DNA of 64,000 bases, taken from positions 124,001 through 188,000 of the forward strand of contig NZ_FONZ01000002.1 of NCBI RefSeq assembly GCF_900113055.1. Reading direction: 5' to 3'. Below, piece after piece: positions 1-8,457 of the stretch (the stretch's first letter is position 1; the number at the start of each line of letters is the position of its first letter). Both the position numbers and the translations under genes were made by a program. Origin of the DNA: Flavimobilis marinus (GTDB taxonomy: Bacteria > Actinomycetota > Actinomycetes > Actinomycetales > Cellulomonadaceae). The notes beneath the pieces were generated by a model. The model made no database searches and had not been told where the DNA came from. It saw only the letters and a program-made list of their open reading frames with translations.

Positions 1-2
1 AA

Positions 3-2522
3 CCGACGCACCTGGCGGTCGCGTTCGACGCCGGCAGCACCACGTTCCGCACCGAACGCTTCCCCAGCTACAAGGGCACCCGCGACGCCACGCCGGAGCC
101 CTTCAAGGGTCAGGTGCCTCTGATCATGGAGGTGCTCGAGGCGATGAACGTGCCCTTCCTGGAGAAGGACAACTTCGAGGCGGACGACATCCTCGCGACG
201 CTCTCGTCCCAGGCCGACGCGGCGGGCATGCAGGTGCTCGTCTGCTCGGGGGACCGTGACTCCCTGCAGTTCGTCAACGAGAACGTCACCGTGCTGTACC
301 CGGTCAAGGGCGTGTCCGAGCTCGCGCGCATGACACCCGAGGCCGTCCAGACCAAGTACGGGGTAGCGCCGCACCAGTACCCGGACCTCGCCGCCCTGGT
401 GGGAGAGACGAGTGACAACATCCCGGGTGTCCCCGGGGTCGGTCCCAAGACGGCCGCCAAGTGGATCAACCAGTACGGGTCGTTGTCGGGTGTGCTCGAA
501 CACGCGGAGGAGATCAAGGGCAAGGCCGGGGAGTCGCTGCGGGCGCACCTCGAGCAGGTCCGGCTCAACCGGGAGCTCAACCACCTGCTCACCGACGTGG
601 AGCTGCCCATCGCGCCGGGGGACCTCGCGGCGCAGCCGTGGGACCGGGAGGCGATGCACCGGGTCTTCGACGCCCTGCAGTTCCGCACGCTGCGCGAGCG
701 GCTGTTCGCCATGGTGCCAAGCGAGGACGAGGCGGGGGCGGTCGACGCCGACGCCGCCGAGGTCACGCTCGTGGACCTCGAGGAGGGTGCGCTCGGAGCG
801 TGGTTGGAGGCACGCGGAGGTCAGGCGGTCGGGCTGCAGGTCGCAGGAGTCACGACGCCCGCGGGTGCCGACGCCTGGCAGGTCGCCCTCGCCGCAGACG
901 GCGCAGCGGTCGTGGTCGATCTCGCGGACGTGGCTGACGTGGACGAGCGCGCCCTCGCTGCGTGGCTCACCGACGCGACCGCCCCGAAGGTGGTGCACGG
1001 GTCCAAGGGTGCGTGGCACGCGCTGCGCTCGCGCGGGCTCGACCTGAGCGGCGTGACCTTCGACACCGAGCTCGCCGCCTACCTGTGCCACCCGGACCAG
1101 CGCAGCTACGACCTGGCCGACCTCAGCATCCGGCACCTCCACCGCGAGCTGCGCCTCGAGGCCGACGACGCCGCGGGCCAGGGCGCGCTCGACCTGGAGC
1201 TCGGCGGCGACTCCGCCGCCCGCCGGCTCGCCGTGCACGCCACGGTCCTGGTCGACCTGGCCGAGGCGCTCGGAGCGGACCTCACCGACCGGGGCGCCGA
1301 CCGTCTGCTGAGCGACCTCGAGCTGCCCCTCACCCGGGTGCTGGCCGAGATGGAGCACCGCGGCATCGCGATCGACGTGGACTCGCTGCGCGAGCTGGAG
1401 CGTCACTTCGCCGACCTCGTCGCCCAGGCGGCGGCAGCGGCGTACGAGGTGATCGGCCGCGAGGTGAACCTGGGCTCTCCCAAGCAGCTGCAGGAGGTCC
1501 TCTTCGACCAGCTGGAGATGCCCAAGACGAAGAAGATCAAGACGGGCTACACCACCGACGCGGCGTCTCTGTCAGACCTCTTCACGCGCACGGAACACCC
1601 GTTCCTCGCTCACCTCCTCGCGCACCGTGACGCGACCCGGCTGCGGCAGACGGTCGAGGGGCTGCTCAAGGCGGTCGGGGCCGACGGACGGATCCGGACC
1701 ACGTTCCAGCAGACCATCGCGGCGACCGGCCGGCTGAGCTCAGCGGACCCGAACCTCCAGAACATCCCCATCCGCACCGAGGCCGGGCGCCAGATCCGCC
1801 GGGTGTTCACGGTCGGAGACGGCTACGAGACGCTCCTGACCGCGGACTACAGCCAGATCGAGATGCGCATCATGGCGCACCTGTCCGGCGACGCCGGGCT
1901 GATCGAGGCCTTCCGGTCGGGCGAGGACCTGCACCGCTACGTCGGGTCCCGGGTGTTCGGCGTGCCCACGACCGAGGTCACCGCGGCGATGCGGTCCAAG
2001 ATCAAGGCGATGAGCTACGGCCTGGCCTACGGGCTGTCGGCCTTCGGACTGTCGAAGCAGCTGAACATCGAGGTCGGCGAGGCCTCCGGGCTCATGGAGG
2101 ACTACTTCCGCCGCTTCGGCGGGGTGCGCGACTACCTCACCGGCGTGGTGGAGGAGGCGCGGGCGACCGGCTACACGGCGACCATCCTGGGCCGACGCCG
2201 CTACCTGCCGGACCTCACGAGCGACAACCGGCAGCGTCGCGAGATGGCCGAGCGGATGGCCCTCAACGCGCCCATCCAGGGCTCGGCCGCCGACCTCATC
2301 AAGGTCGCGATGCTCGGGGTCGACCGGGAGCTGCGGGACCAGGGGCTCGCGTCACGGTTGCTGCTGCAGGTCCATGACGAGCTCGTGCTCGAGGTCGCGC
2401 CGGGGGAGCGGGACGCCGTCGAGGCGCTCGTCCGCACGCAGATGGGCGCGGCAGCCGCGCTGTCGGTGCCGCTCGACGTCTCGGTCGGGGTCGGCACGAC
2501 CTGGCACGAGGCCGGGCACTGA
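3..2522 (+). CDS. polA: DNA polymerase I (5'-truncated by window edge)
   Basis: The reading frame is open from base 3, so the N-terminus lies outside the window; about 839 residues are visible of a family that is usually near 900. The order is a 5' nuclease domain (GDRDSLQFV, then the helix-hairpin-helix GVPGVGPKTAA near residues 140-155), a degenerate 3'-5' exonuclease domain, and a family A polymerase domain with motif A DYSQIEMRIMAHLSGD (about 615-630), the O-helix RSKIKAMSYGLAYG (about 663-677) and motif C QVHDELVLE (about 787). The exonuclease domain shows no DxE catalytic motif, so proofreading is probably absent, as is usual in actinobacterial PolA. Role: repair synthesis and removal of RNA primers, consistent with the nearby uvr genes. 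Confidence 0.97.
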   Translation, partial: PTHLAVAFDAGSTTFRTERFPSYKGTRDATPEPFKGQVPLIMEVLEAMNVPFLEKDNFEADDILATLSSQADAAGMQVLVCSGDRDSLQFVNENVTVLYPVKGVSELARMTPEAVQTKYGVAPHQYPDLAALVGETSDNIPGVPGVGPKTAAKWINQYGSLSGVLEHAEEIKGKAGESLRAHLEQVRLNRELNHLLTDVELPIAPGDLAAQPWDREAMHRVFDALQFRTLRERLFAMVPSEDEAGAVDADAAEVTLVDLEEGALGAWLEARGGQAVGLQVAGVTTPAGADAWQVALAADGAAVVVDLADVADVDERALAAWLTDATAPKVVHGSKGAWHALRSRGLDLSGVTFDTELAAYLCHPDQRSYDLADLSIRHLHRELRLEADDAAGQGALDLELGGDSAARRLAVHATVLVDLAEALGADLTDRGADRLLSDLELPLTRVLAEMEHRGIAIDVDSLRELERHFADLVAQAAAAAYEVIGREVNLGSPKQLQEVLFDQLEMPKTKKIKTGYTTDAASLSDLFTRTEHPFLAHLLAHRDATRLRQTVEGLLKAVGADGRIRTTFQQTIAATGRLSSADPNLQNIPIRTEAGRQIRRVFTVGDGYETLLTADYSQIEMRIMAHLSGDAGLIEAFRSGEDLHRYVGSRVFGVPTTEVTAAMRSKIKAMSYGLAYGLSAFGLSKQLNIEVGEASGLMEDYFRRFGGVRDYLTGVVEEARATGYTATILGRRRYLPDLTSDNRQRREMAERMALNAPIQGSAADLIKVAMLGVDRELRDQGLASRLLLQVHDELVLEVAPGERDAVEALVRTQMGAAAALSVPLDVSVGVGTTWHEAGH

Positions 2523-2532
2523 TCAGGACGGC

Positions 2533-3318
2533 TCAGACGGGGCGGCTGGCGACGAAGATCGCCGTCCCGGGGATCCGGGCGCCGCGCAGCGCGGACCAGC
2601 CGCCCCACGTGCGGTCGTGCCCCGCCGGCCACTCCGGCTCGACGAGGTCCTCGAGGACGAGGCCGGCGGAGCGCAGCTCGCGCACGTGGTCGCCGAGCGT
2701 CCGGTGGTACTCGACGTAGCTGACCTGGCCGTCCTCGGAGCGCTCGGCGTACGGAGTTCGGTCGAAGTACGACCGGCTGACCGTCAGGCCGCCCGCCCCG
2801 GGGTCGTCGGGGAAGGCCCAGCGCACCGGGTGCGTGACTGAGAACACCCATCGCCCCCCGGGGCGCAGGACGCGCGCGACCTCCTCGTGCACGGCGGCGG
2901 CGTCGGGCACGAAGGGCAGGGCCCCGTACGAGGTGAACACCACGTCGAAGGAGGCGTCCGCGAACGGGAGCTGCCGCGCGTCCGCCTGCACGAGCGTGGG
3001 CCTGGTGCCGGTGCTGGCCGCCGCGCGCAGCATGCCGCCGGAGAGGTCGGTCGCCACAGCCTGCGCCCCGCGCGCTGCCAGCCAGGCCGAGCACTGGGCC
3101 GCGCCCGCGCCGATCTCGAGCACCTGCCTGCCGCGCACGTCACCGAGGATCCTCGCGTCACCCTCGCGCAGGCCCTCGGGGCACCAGCAGAAGTCCGCCT
3201 CGCCCAGGAAGTCGCCGTGCTCGGCGAGGTACTCGCTCGCGTTGGTGTCCCACCACGACCGGCTCGCCGGTCCTGCGGCGTCGTCGGGAACGTCCTGGTA
3301 GCCGGCTCGCGTCGTCAT
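2533..3318 (-). CDS. class I SAM-dependent methyltransferase
   Basis: 261 residues with a Rossmann methyltransferase core: motif I VLEIGAGAAQCSAWL (about 68-82), motif II acidic residue in AVATDLS, motif III LVQADARQLPFADASFDVV, and the post-motif ARVLRPGGRWVFSV. It fits the Methyltransf_11/UbiE-like group; the substrate cannot be read from sequence. It is convergent with polA, ending 10 bp after the polA stop, and diverges from pfkA. The start ATG has GAGGAT ending 6 nt upstream, which could be either a -10 element for a leaderless mRNA or a weak ribosome binding site. The same gene commonly follows polA in related actinobacteria, as I recall. Confidence 0.88.
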   Translation of the reverse strand: MTTRAGYQDVPDDAAGPASRSWWDTNASEYLAEHGDFLGEADFCWCPEGLREGDARILGDVRGRQVLEIGAGAAQCSAWLAARGAQAVATDLSGGMLRAAASTGTRPTLVQADARQLPFADASFDVVFTSYGALPFVPDAAAVHEEVARVLRPGGRWVFSVTHPVRWAFPDDPGAGGLTVSRSYFDRTPYAERSEDGQVSYVEYHRTLGDHVRELRSAGLVLEDLVEPEWPAGHDRTWGGWSALRGARIPGTAIFVASRPV

Positions 3319-3385
3319 GGTCCCATCCTCGCAGCGGGTGTCGCCGTAGATCGCCGGGGCGAGGGGTGTCCACGCGGGACCTTGG

Positions 3386-3417
3386 GCTGACCTGGGTCAC
3401 AGTGGTGTCGGTAGTCT
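3386..3417 (+). promoter_or_regulatory. pfkA promoter with imperfect Crp-like palindrome
   Basis: A TAGTCT -10 element lies at 3412-3417, about 65 nt upstream of the pfkA start. Just upstream, bases 3386-3401 read GCTGACCTGGGTCACA, which matches the Crp/GlxR consensus TGTGA-N6-TCACA at 8 of 10 positions. A perfect inner dyad TGACC-TG-GGTCA occupies 3388-3399. The dyad would overlap the -35 region. Regulation by a Crp-type protein is inference. Confidence 0.4.
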
Positions 3418-3482
3418 GGCCGAGGACGACGCCTCCGGGCGTGAATGCACACGCGCCGTCGGGCGCCGAGGGAGATCACAGC

Positions 3483-4508
3483 ATGCGCATCGGACTGCTG
3501 ACCGGCGGCGGAGACTGCCCGGGCCTGAACGCCGCGATCCGCGCGGTCGTGAAGCAGGGCCTGGGGGAGTACGGCCACTCGATCATCGGTTTCCGCAACG
3601 GCTGGAAGGGCGTGGTCGACGGCGACGTCATGCCGCTCGAGCGTCAGCACATCCGCAACGTGCTCCCCGTCGGCGGCACGCTGCTCGGTACGGCTCGCTT
3701 CCACCCGAACGCGAACGACGGATCGATGGACGCCGTCCTCGCGACGCTGGAGGCGGAGCGCATCGAGGCGCTGATCTGCATCGGTGGTGACGGGACGCTG
3801 CACGCGGCTAGCAAGGTCGCGGAGTCCGGCGTGAAGATCGTGGCGATCCCCAAGACGATCGACAATGACGTGTTCGGCACAGACCTCTCGATCGGCTTCC
3901 ACACGGCCGTCAACATCGCCACCGAGGCGATCGACCGCATCCACACCACGGCGGAGAGCCACAACCGCGTCATGGTCGTCGAGGTCATGGGGCGGCACGC
4001 TGGCTGGATCGCCGTCAACGCCGGGATCGCCGGTGGTGCCGAGATCGTGCTTGCTCCCGAGGAGCCGTTCGACATGGACAAGATCACCAAGTTCCTCAAG
4101 CACCGTCACCGTGCGCACGCGAACTTCTCGATCGTCGTCGTCGCCGAGGGCGCGCACGCGATCCCGGGCAGCTCCATGGAGTACGAGGTCCAGCTGGGCA
4201 AGTACGGCGAGATCGTGGCCGGCGCGATCGGCGAGCGCGTGGCCGCGGAGATCGCTGCGCGCACAGGCTTCGACACCCGCCTGACGGTCCTGGGGCACAC
4301 CCAGCGCGGCGGCATCCCCACGCCGACCGACCGCATCCTCGGCTCTCGGTTCGGGGTGGCTGCCGTCGACGCGATCACGCGGGGCGAGACGAACGTCATG
4401 ACCGCGCTCCGGGACGACAGCGTCGTGCTGGTCCCGCTCTCCGAGGTCGCCGGGAAGGTCAAGCACGTGCCCCGCGAGCTGCTCAACGTGGCGCACGCGC
4501 TTTCCTGA
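3483..4508 (+). CDS. pfkA: 6-phosphofructokinase
   Basis: Phosphorylates fructose 6-phosphate to fructose 1,6-bisphosphate in glycolysis. 341 residues, the usual length for the actinobacterial PfkA group. The start ATG is preceded by GAGGGAGAT, and the protein begins MRIGLLTGGGDCPGLNAAI. Diagnostic residues are visible: GGDGT at about 102-106 (glycine at the position that is aspartate in PPi-dependent enzymes) and PKTIDND at about 123-129 (lysine where E. coli PfkA has glycine). This Gly/Lys pair is typical of group III actinobacterial enzymes; Gly at the first site argues for ATP as the phosphoryl donor. The catalytic TIDND and substrate motif MGRHAGWIA are intact. Next gene downstream is rpsA with its own promoter. 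Confidence 0.96.
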   Translation: MRIGLLTGGGDCPGLNAAIRAVVKQGLGEYGHSIIGFRNGWKGVVDGDVMPLERQHIRNVLPVGGTLLGTARFHPNANDGSMDAVLATLEAERIEALICIGGDGTLHAASKVAESGVKIVAIPKTIDNDVFGTDLSIGFHTAVNIATEAIDRIHTTAESHNRVMVVEVMGRHAGWIAVNAGIAGGAEIVLAPEEPFDMDKITKFLKHRHRAHANFSIVVVAEGAHAIPGSSMEYEVQLGKYGEIVAGAIGERVAAEIAARTGFDTRLTVLGHTQRGGIPTPTDRILGSRFGVAAVDAITRGETNVMTALRDDSVVLVPLSEVAGKVKHVPRELLNVAHALS

Positions 4509-4516
4509 GCAGCGCT

Positions 4517-4546
4517 TTGCGGCCGGGGCCCCGGGACGGGTAGGGT
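4517..4546 (+). promoter_or_regulatory. rpsA promoter
   Basis: TTGCGG at 4517-4522 and TAGGGT at 4541-4546 are separated by 18 bp and resemble -35 and -10 elements of the main sigma factor. Transcription would start near 4552, giving a leader of about 110 nt before the rpsA ATG. No ribosome binding site better than weak purines is visible in that leader. Confidence 0.5.
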
Positions 4547-4660
4547 GGTCGGCGGCGTGGAGTGTCTTCTCTGTGCCTGTCGCGCGTCGCACGAGCCCCA
4601 GTGCTCCGAGGCCCGCACCCTGTCCGCACTACACCTGTCCGCATCGGAGCATCAGACTCA

Positions 4661-6157
4661 ATGACCACCCCTACTCCTTCGAAGTCCACGCCGCAGGTCG
4701 CTGTCAACGACATCGGCTCTGCTGAGGACTTCCTCGCCGCCATCGACGCCACCATCAAGTACTTCAATGACGGTGACATCGTCGAGGGCACCATCGTCAA
4801 GGTTGACCGTGACGAGGTCCTCCTCGACATCGGTTACAAGACCGAAGGCGTCATCCCCTCCCGCGAGCTCTCCATCAAGCACGACGTCGACCCCGGTGAG
4901 GTCGTCAAGGTCGGCGACGCGGTCGAGGCCCTGGTGCTCCAGAAGGAGGACAAGGAAGGCCGTCTGATCCTCTCCAAGAAGCGCGCACAGTACGAGCGCG
5001 CCTGGGGCACGATCGAGAAGGTCAAGGAGGAGGACGGCGTCGTCACTGGCACCGTCATCGAGGTCGTCAAGGGTGGCCTCATCCTCGACATCGGCCTGCG
5101 CGGCTTCCTGCCCGCGTCGCTCGTCGAGATGCGTCGCGTCCGCGACCTCCAGCCGTACGTCGGCAAGGAGATCGAGGCGAAGATCATCGAGCTCGACAAG
5201 AACCGCAACAACGTCGTGCTCTCGCGTCGTGCGTGGCTCGAGCAGACGCAGTCCGAGGTCCGTTCCACCTTCCTGCAGACGCTGCAGAAGGGCCAGGTCC
5301 GCCCCGGTGTCGTCTCGTCGATCGTCAACTTCGGTGCGTTCGTGGACCTCGGCGGCGTCGACGGTCTCGTGCACGTCTCCGAGCTGTCCTGGAAGCACAT
5401 CGACCACCCGGGCGAGGTCGTCGAGGTCGGCCAGGAGGTCACCGTCGAGGTGCTCGACGTCGACTTCGACCGCGAGCGTGTCTCCCTGTCGCTCAAGGCG
5501 ACGCAGGAGGACCCGTGGCAGGCCTTCGCCCGTACGCACGCCATCGGTCAGGTCGTGCCGGGTAAGGTCACCAAGCTGGTTCCGTTCGGCGCGTTCGTGC
5601 GCGTCGAGGACGGCATCGAGGGCCTCGTGCACATCTCCGAGCTCGCGGTCCGCCACGTCGACCTGCCCGAGCAGGTCGTCACGGTGGGCGACGACGCGTT
5701 CGTCAAGGTCATCGACATCGACCTCGAGCGTCGCCGCATCTCGCTGTCGCTGAAGCAGGCGAACGAGGGCGTCGACCCCGAGTCCGAGGACTTCGACCCC
5801 GCGCTGTACGGCATGGCCGCCGAGTACGACGAGGCCGGGAACTACAAGTACCCGGAGGGCTTCGACCCGGAGACCAACGAGTGGCTCGAGGGCTACGAGA
5901 CCCAGCGCGAGGCCTGGGAGGCGCAGTACGCCAAGGCTCACTCCCGCTGGGAGGCGCACCGCAAGCAGGTTGCCGAGGCCATCAAGGCCGACGCCGACGC
6001 CGCTTCCGCGCCCGAGGCGAACAGCAGCTCCAGCTCGAGCAGCAGCTCCGCGGCTCCCTCGACCTACTCCTCGGCTCCGGCCCAGGAGGAGACCGGTGGG
6101 ACCCTCGCCTCCGACGAGGCGCTCGCCGCTCTGCGCGAGAAGCTCACGGGCGCGTGA
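4661..6157 (+). CDS. rpsA: 30S ribosomal protein S1
   Basis: 498 residues with four S1 RNA-binding domains at about 36-105, 123-190, 208-276 and 293-363, each with the beta-barrel signature (for example GVVSSIVNFGAFVDLGG and GKVTKLVPFGAFVRVEDG). It recruits mRNA to the 30S subunit. Actinobacterial S1 usually has four domains, fewer than the six of E. coli. A C-terminal extension contains an acidic linker and a run of nine serines (about 453-463), followed by a short conserved end LASDEALAALREKLTG. The ATG start was chosen because the protein then begins MTTPTPSK with the conserved NDIGS element shortly after; longer in-frame upstream sequence has no family match. Confidence 0.97.
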   Translation: MTTPTPSKSTPQVAVNDIGSAEDFLAAIDATIKYFNDGDIVEGTIVKVDRDEVLLDIGYKTEGVIPSRELSIKHDVDPGEVVKVGDAVEALVLQKEDKEGRLILSKKRAQYERAWGTIEKVKEEDGVVTGTVIEVVKGGLILDIGLRGFLPASLVEMRRVRDLQPYVGKEIEAKIIELDKNRNNVVLSRRAWLEQTQSEVRSTFLQTLQKGQVRPGVVSSIVNFGAFVDLGGVDGLVHVSELSWKHIDHPGEVVEVGQEVTVEVLDVDFDRERVSLSLKATQEDPWQAFARTHAIGQVVPGKVTKLVPFGAFVRVEDGIEGLVHISELAVRHVDLPEQVVTVGDDAFVKVIDIDLERRRISLSLKQANEGVDPESEDFDPALYGMAAEYDEAGNYKYPEGFDPETNEWLEGYETQREAWEAQYAKAHSRWEAHRKQVAEAIKADADAASAPEANSSSSSSSSSAAPSTYSSAPAQEETGGTLASDEALAALREKLTGA

Positions 6158-6190
6158 TCGCCCCCGGCACTCAGTGCCGGTGATCTGACG

Positions 6191-6224
6191 CGAAGGCCGG
6201 TCCCTGCCAGGGGGCCGGCCTTCG
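6191..6224 (+). terminator. intrinsic-type terminator after rpsA
   Basis: A perfect 10-bp stem (CGAAGGCCGG, 6191-6200, with CCGGCCTTCG, 6215-6224) closes a 14-nt loop that can itself pair CCC with GGG. It begins 34 bp past the rpsA stop. There is no U-tract, as is common in high-GC actinobacteria. Confidence 0.75.
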
Positions 6225-6288
6225 TGCTGCCCGGAGGACGCAGCCGCCGGCCCAGCGGCCGCTCGCAACCCGTGCGGCCGCGCTTCGC

Positions 6289-6388
6289 CCGCGGCCCGGC
6301 CCTCCGTCCGCGGCCCGGCCCTCCGCTGCGCAGTGTCTGCTGCCCACCTGCGCGACTTCGCGAGCTTGTGCGCGACTTCGTCAGCTTG
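6289..6388. repeat. two short tandem direct repeats downstream of rpsA
   Basis: The roughly 230 bp between the rpsA terminator and the end of the ABC exporter gene hold no gene. They contain an exact 18-bp direct repeat, CCGCGGCCCGGCCCTCCG, at 6289-6306 and 6308-6325, and a 20-bp tandem pair, TGCGCGACTTCGCGAGCTTG at 6349-6368 and TGCGCGACTTCGTCAGCTTG at 6369-6388, differing at two positions. Function unknown; they may be replication-slippage products or spacer. Confidence 0.8.
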
Positions 6389-6457
6389 AAGTAGCGATCT
6401 CGCGGGCAAAGTCACGAGCTCGGCGGCTGTGCTCACCGCGAGTGCCGGCCGCCCGGG

Positions 6458-8350
6458 TCAGGCTTCCGTGGTCGCGAACTGCTGGCGGTACAGGTCCGCG
6501 TAGAGCCCGCCCGTGGCGAGGAGCTCGGTGTGCGTCCCGGTCGCGACCACGTGCCCGTCCTCGAGCACGACGATCCGTGCGGCGTCCCGGATGGTCGAGA
6601 GGCGGTGCGCGATCACGATCGACGTGCGCCCGGCCAGAGCGGCAGCCAGCGCCTTCTGCACGGCCGCCTCGGACTCCGAGTCCAGGTGCGCGGTCGCCTC
6701 GTCGAGCACGACGACGTCGGGCGCCTTGAGCAGCAGCCGGGCGATCGCGAGTCGCTGGCGCTCGCCCCCGGACAGGCGGTAGCCGCGATCGCCCACGACG
6801 GTGTCGATGCCCGCCGGCAGGGTGTGCACGAGCGTGTCGATGTGTGCGGCACGCAGCGCGTCCCAGATCTCCGCGTCCGAGGCGCCGGGTCGGGCGTAGC
6901 GAAGGTTGTTCGCGATCGTGTCGTGGAACATGTGCGAGTCCTGCGGCACGGTGCCGACGACGGCACGCAGCGACTCTCCTGTGACCTGGCGCAGGTCGAG
7001 CCCCGCGATCGTGATCGCGCCGGCCGTGGGGTCGTACATGCGCGTCACGAGGTGGCTGAGCGTGGTCTTGCCGGCTCCCGAAGGCCCGACGAGCGCGACC
7101 ATCTCGCCCGGTGCGACGCGGAAGGACACGTCGTGCAGGGTCGGGGCGACCGGGTCGCTCGACAGCTGTGCCACCGACTCCAACGAGGCCAGCGAGACGT
7201 CCTGAGCGCTGGGGTACGTGAAGCCCACGTGCCGCAGCTCGACGGTCGCACCCGCCTCGGCCACGGCGCCGCGCAGATCCTGAGCATCGGGGGCGTCGGT
7301 CACGCTCGGCTTCAGGTCGAGCACCTCGAAGACCCGCTCGAAGCTCACCAGCGCTGTCATGACGTCCACCTGGACGTTCGACAGGGCGGTCAGCGGCCCA
7401 TACAGCCGGCCGAGATAGGCCGTGAGCGCGATGACGACGCCGACCGTCACGGACCCCGTGATCGCCATGACCCCGCCGAAGCCGTAGACCACCGCGACCG
7501 CGACGGCAGCGACGGTCGTCAGGGCGATGCGGAAGATCGTGCCGTACATCGCCTGCTTCACCCCGATGTCGCGCACCCGTCGCGCGGCGGACGCGTAACC
7601 CTCGGCCTCGTCCGCAGGGCGCCCGTACGTCTTGGCCAGCTGGGCGCCCGCGACGTTGAAGCGCTCGTTCATGATCTGCGCCGTCTCCGCGTTGATCGCG
7701 TAGCTCTCCCGCGTGATCGTGGCGAGCCGAGGGCCGATCCACTGCGCCGGGAAGACGAACGCCGGGACCAGCACCAGGGACAGGAGCGTGAGCTGCCAGG
7801 ACATGGTGAGCATCGCGGCCAGCACGAACACGACGGTCAAGACGTTGCTGAACACGTTGGACAGGGTCGACGTGAAGGCCTGCTGGGCTCCGAGGACGTC
7901 GCCGTTGAGCCGCTGCACGAGCGCGCCGGTCTTCGTCCGCGCGAAGAATGCGAGCGGCATCCGCTGCACGTGGTCGAACACGGCGGTCCGCAGGTCGAAG
8001 ATGAGCCCCTCACCGATGCGCGCGGAGATCCAGCGCTGCCACAGGCCGAGCGCGCCGGACACGAGAGCGATGGCCGCGACGCCGGCCGAGAGCCCGATCA
8101 CCACGTCCCGGCGTCCGGGGGTGATCCCGTCGTCGATGATCGCCTTGAAGAGCAGGGGAGTGAGGGCTCCGAGCGCGGCATCGATGCAGATCAGCACCAG
8201 GAACAGCGCGAGCTGCCGGCGGTACGGCCGGGCGAACCCGAGCACGCGTCGCAGCGTGCCCTCGGCGAGGTGATGGTCGGCCACCGACTTGTCCTGGCGG
8301 AATGTCCGCATCCCGCCCGGCCCGCCGAACCCGCTGTGACCCATCGCCAT
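6458..8350 (-). CDS. ABC exporter, fused permease and ATPase
   Basis: 630 residues: an ABC-type transmembrane domain of about six helices (residues ~50-320) followed by a nucleotide-binding domain with Walker A GPSGAGKTTL (about 421), signature LSGGERQRL (about 520), Walker B VVVLDEAT and H-loop AHRLST (about 580). A half-transporter that must dimerise; lipid or drug export is typical but the substrate is unknown. The start was set at MAMGHSGFGGPG because AAGGAG lies 6 nt upstream; an in-frame methionine 15 codons earlier has no such site. The N-terminal glycine-rich stretch before the first helix is usual for actinobacterial relatives. It diverges from coaE. Confidence 0.93.
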   Translation of the reverse strand: MAMGHSGFGGPGGMRTFRQDKSVADHHLAEGTLRRVLGFARPYRRQLALFLVLICIDAALGALTPLLFKAIIDDGITPGRRDVVIGLSAGVAAIALVSGALGLWQRWISARIGEGLIFDLRTAVFDHVQRMPLAFFARTKTGALVQRLNGDVLGAQQAFTSTLSNVFSNVLTVVFVLAAMLTMSWQLTLLSLVLVPAFVFPAQWIGPRLATITRESYAINAETAQIMNERFNVAGAQLAKTYGRPADEAEGYASAARRVRDIGVKQAMYGTIFRIALTTVAAVAVAVVYGFGGVMAITGSVTVGVVIALTAYLGRLYGPLTALSNVQVDVMTALVSFERVFEVLDLKPSVTDAPDAQDLRGAVAEAGATVELRHVGFTYPSAQDVSLASLESVAQLSSDPVAPTLHDVSFRVAPGEMVALVGPSGAGKTTLSHLVTRMYDPTAGAITIAGLDLRQVTGESLRAVVGTVPQDSHMFHDTIANNLRYARPGASDAEIWDALRAAHIDTLVHTLPAGIDTVVGDRGYRLSGGERQRLAIARLLLKAPDVVVLDEATAHLDSESEAAVQKALAAALAGRTSIVIAHRLSTIRDAARIVVLEDGHVVATGTHTELLATGGLYADLYRQQFATTEA

Positions 8351-8457
8351 GTGCTGCTCCTTGTTCGCTGCTCCGCACCCGACCCTACGCCGCACGGCAG
8401 GGCCGGGCCCGCGCTCCGAGGTGGCCGACGATGCCCGGGCGCGGCAGGATGGCGCAC

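Noticed and set aside
4658-6436. Open frame of 592 codons antisense to rpsA
   Set aside because: It is an antisense shadow of a clear S1 gene: leucine/aspartate/valine-biased nonsense with no domain, caused by high GC at third codon positions. Similar long antisense frames at 3315-4592, 9406-11718, 17237-19936, 40087-42819 and 41756-44044 were rejected for the same reason.
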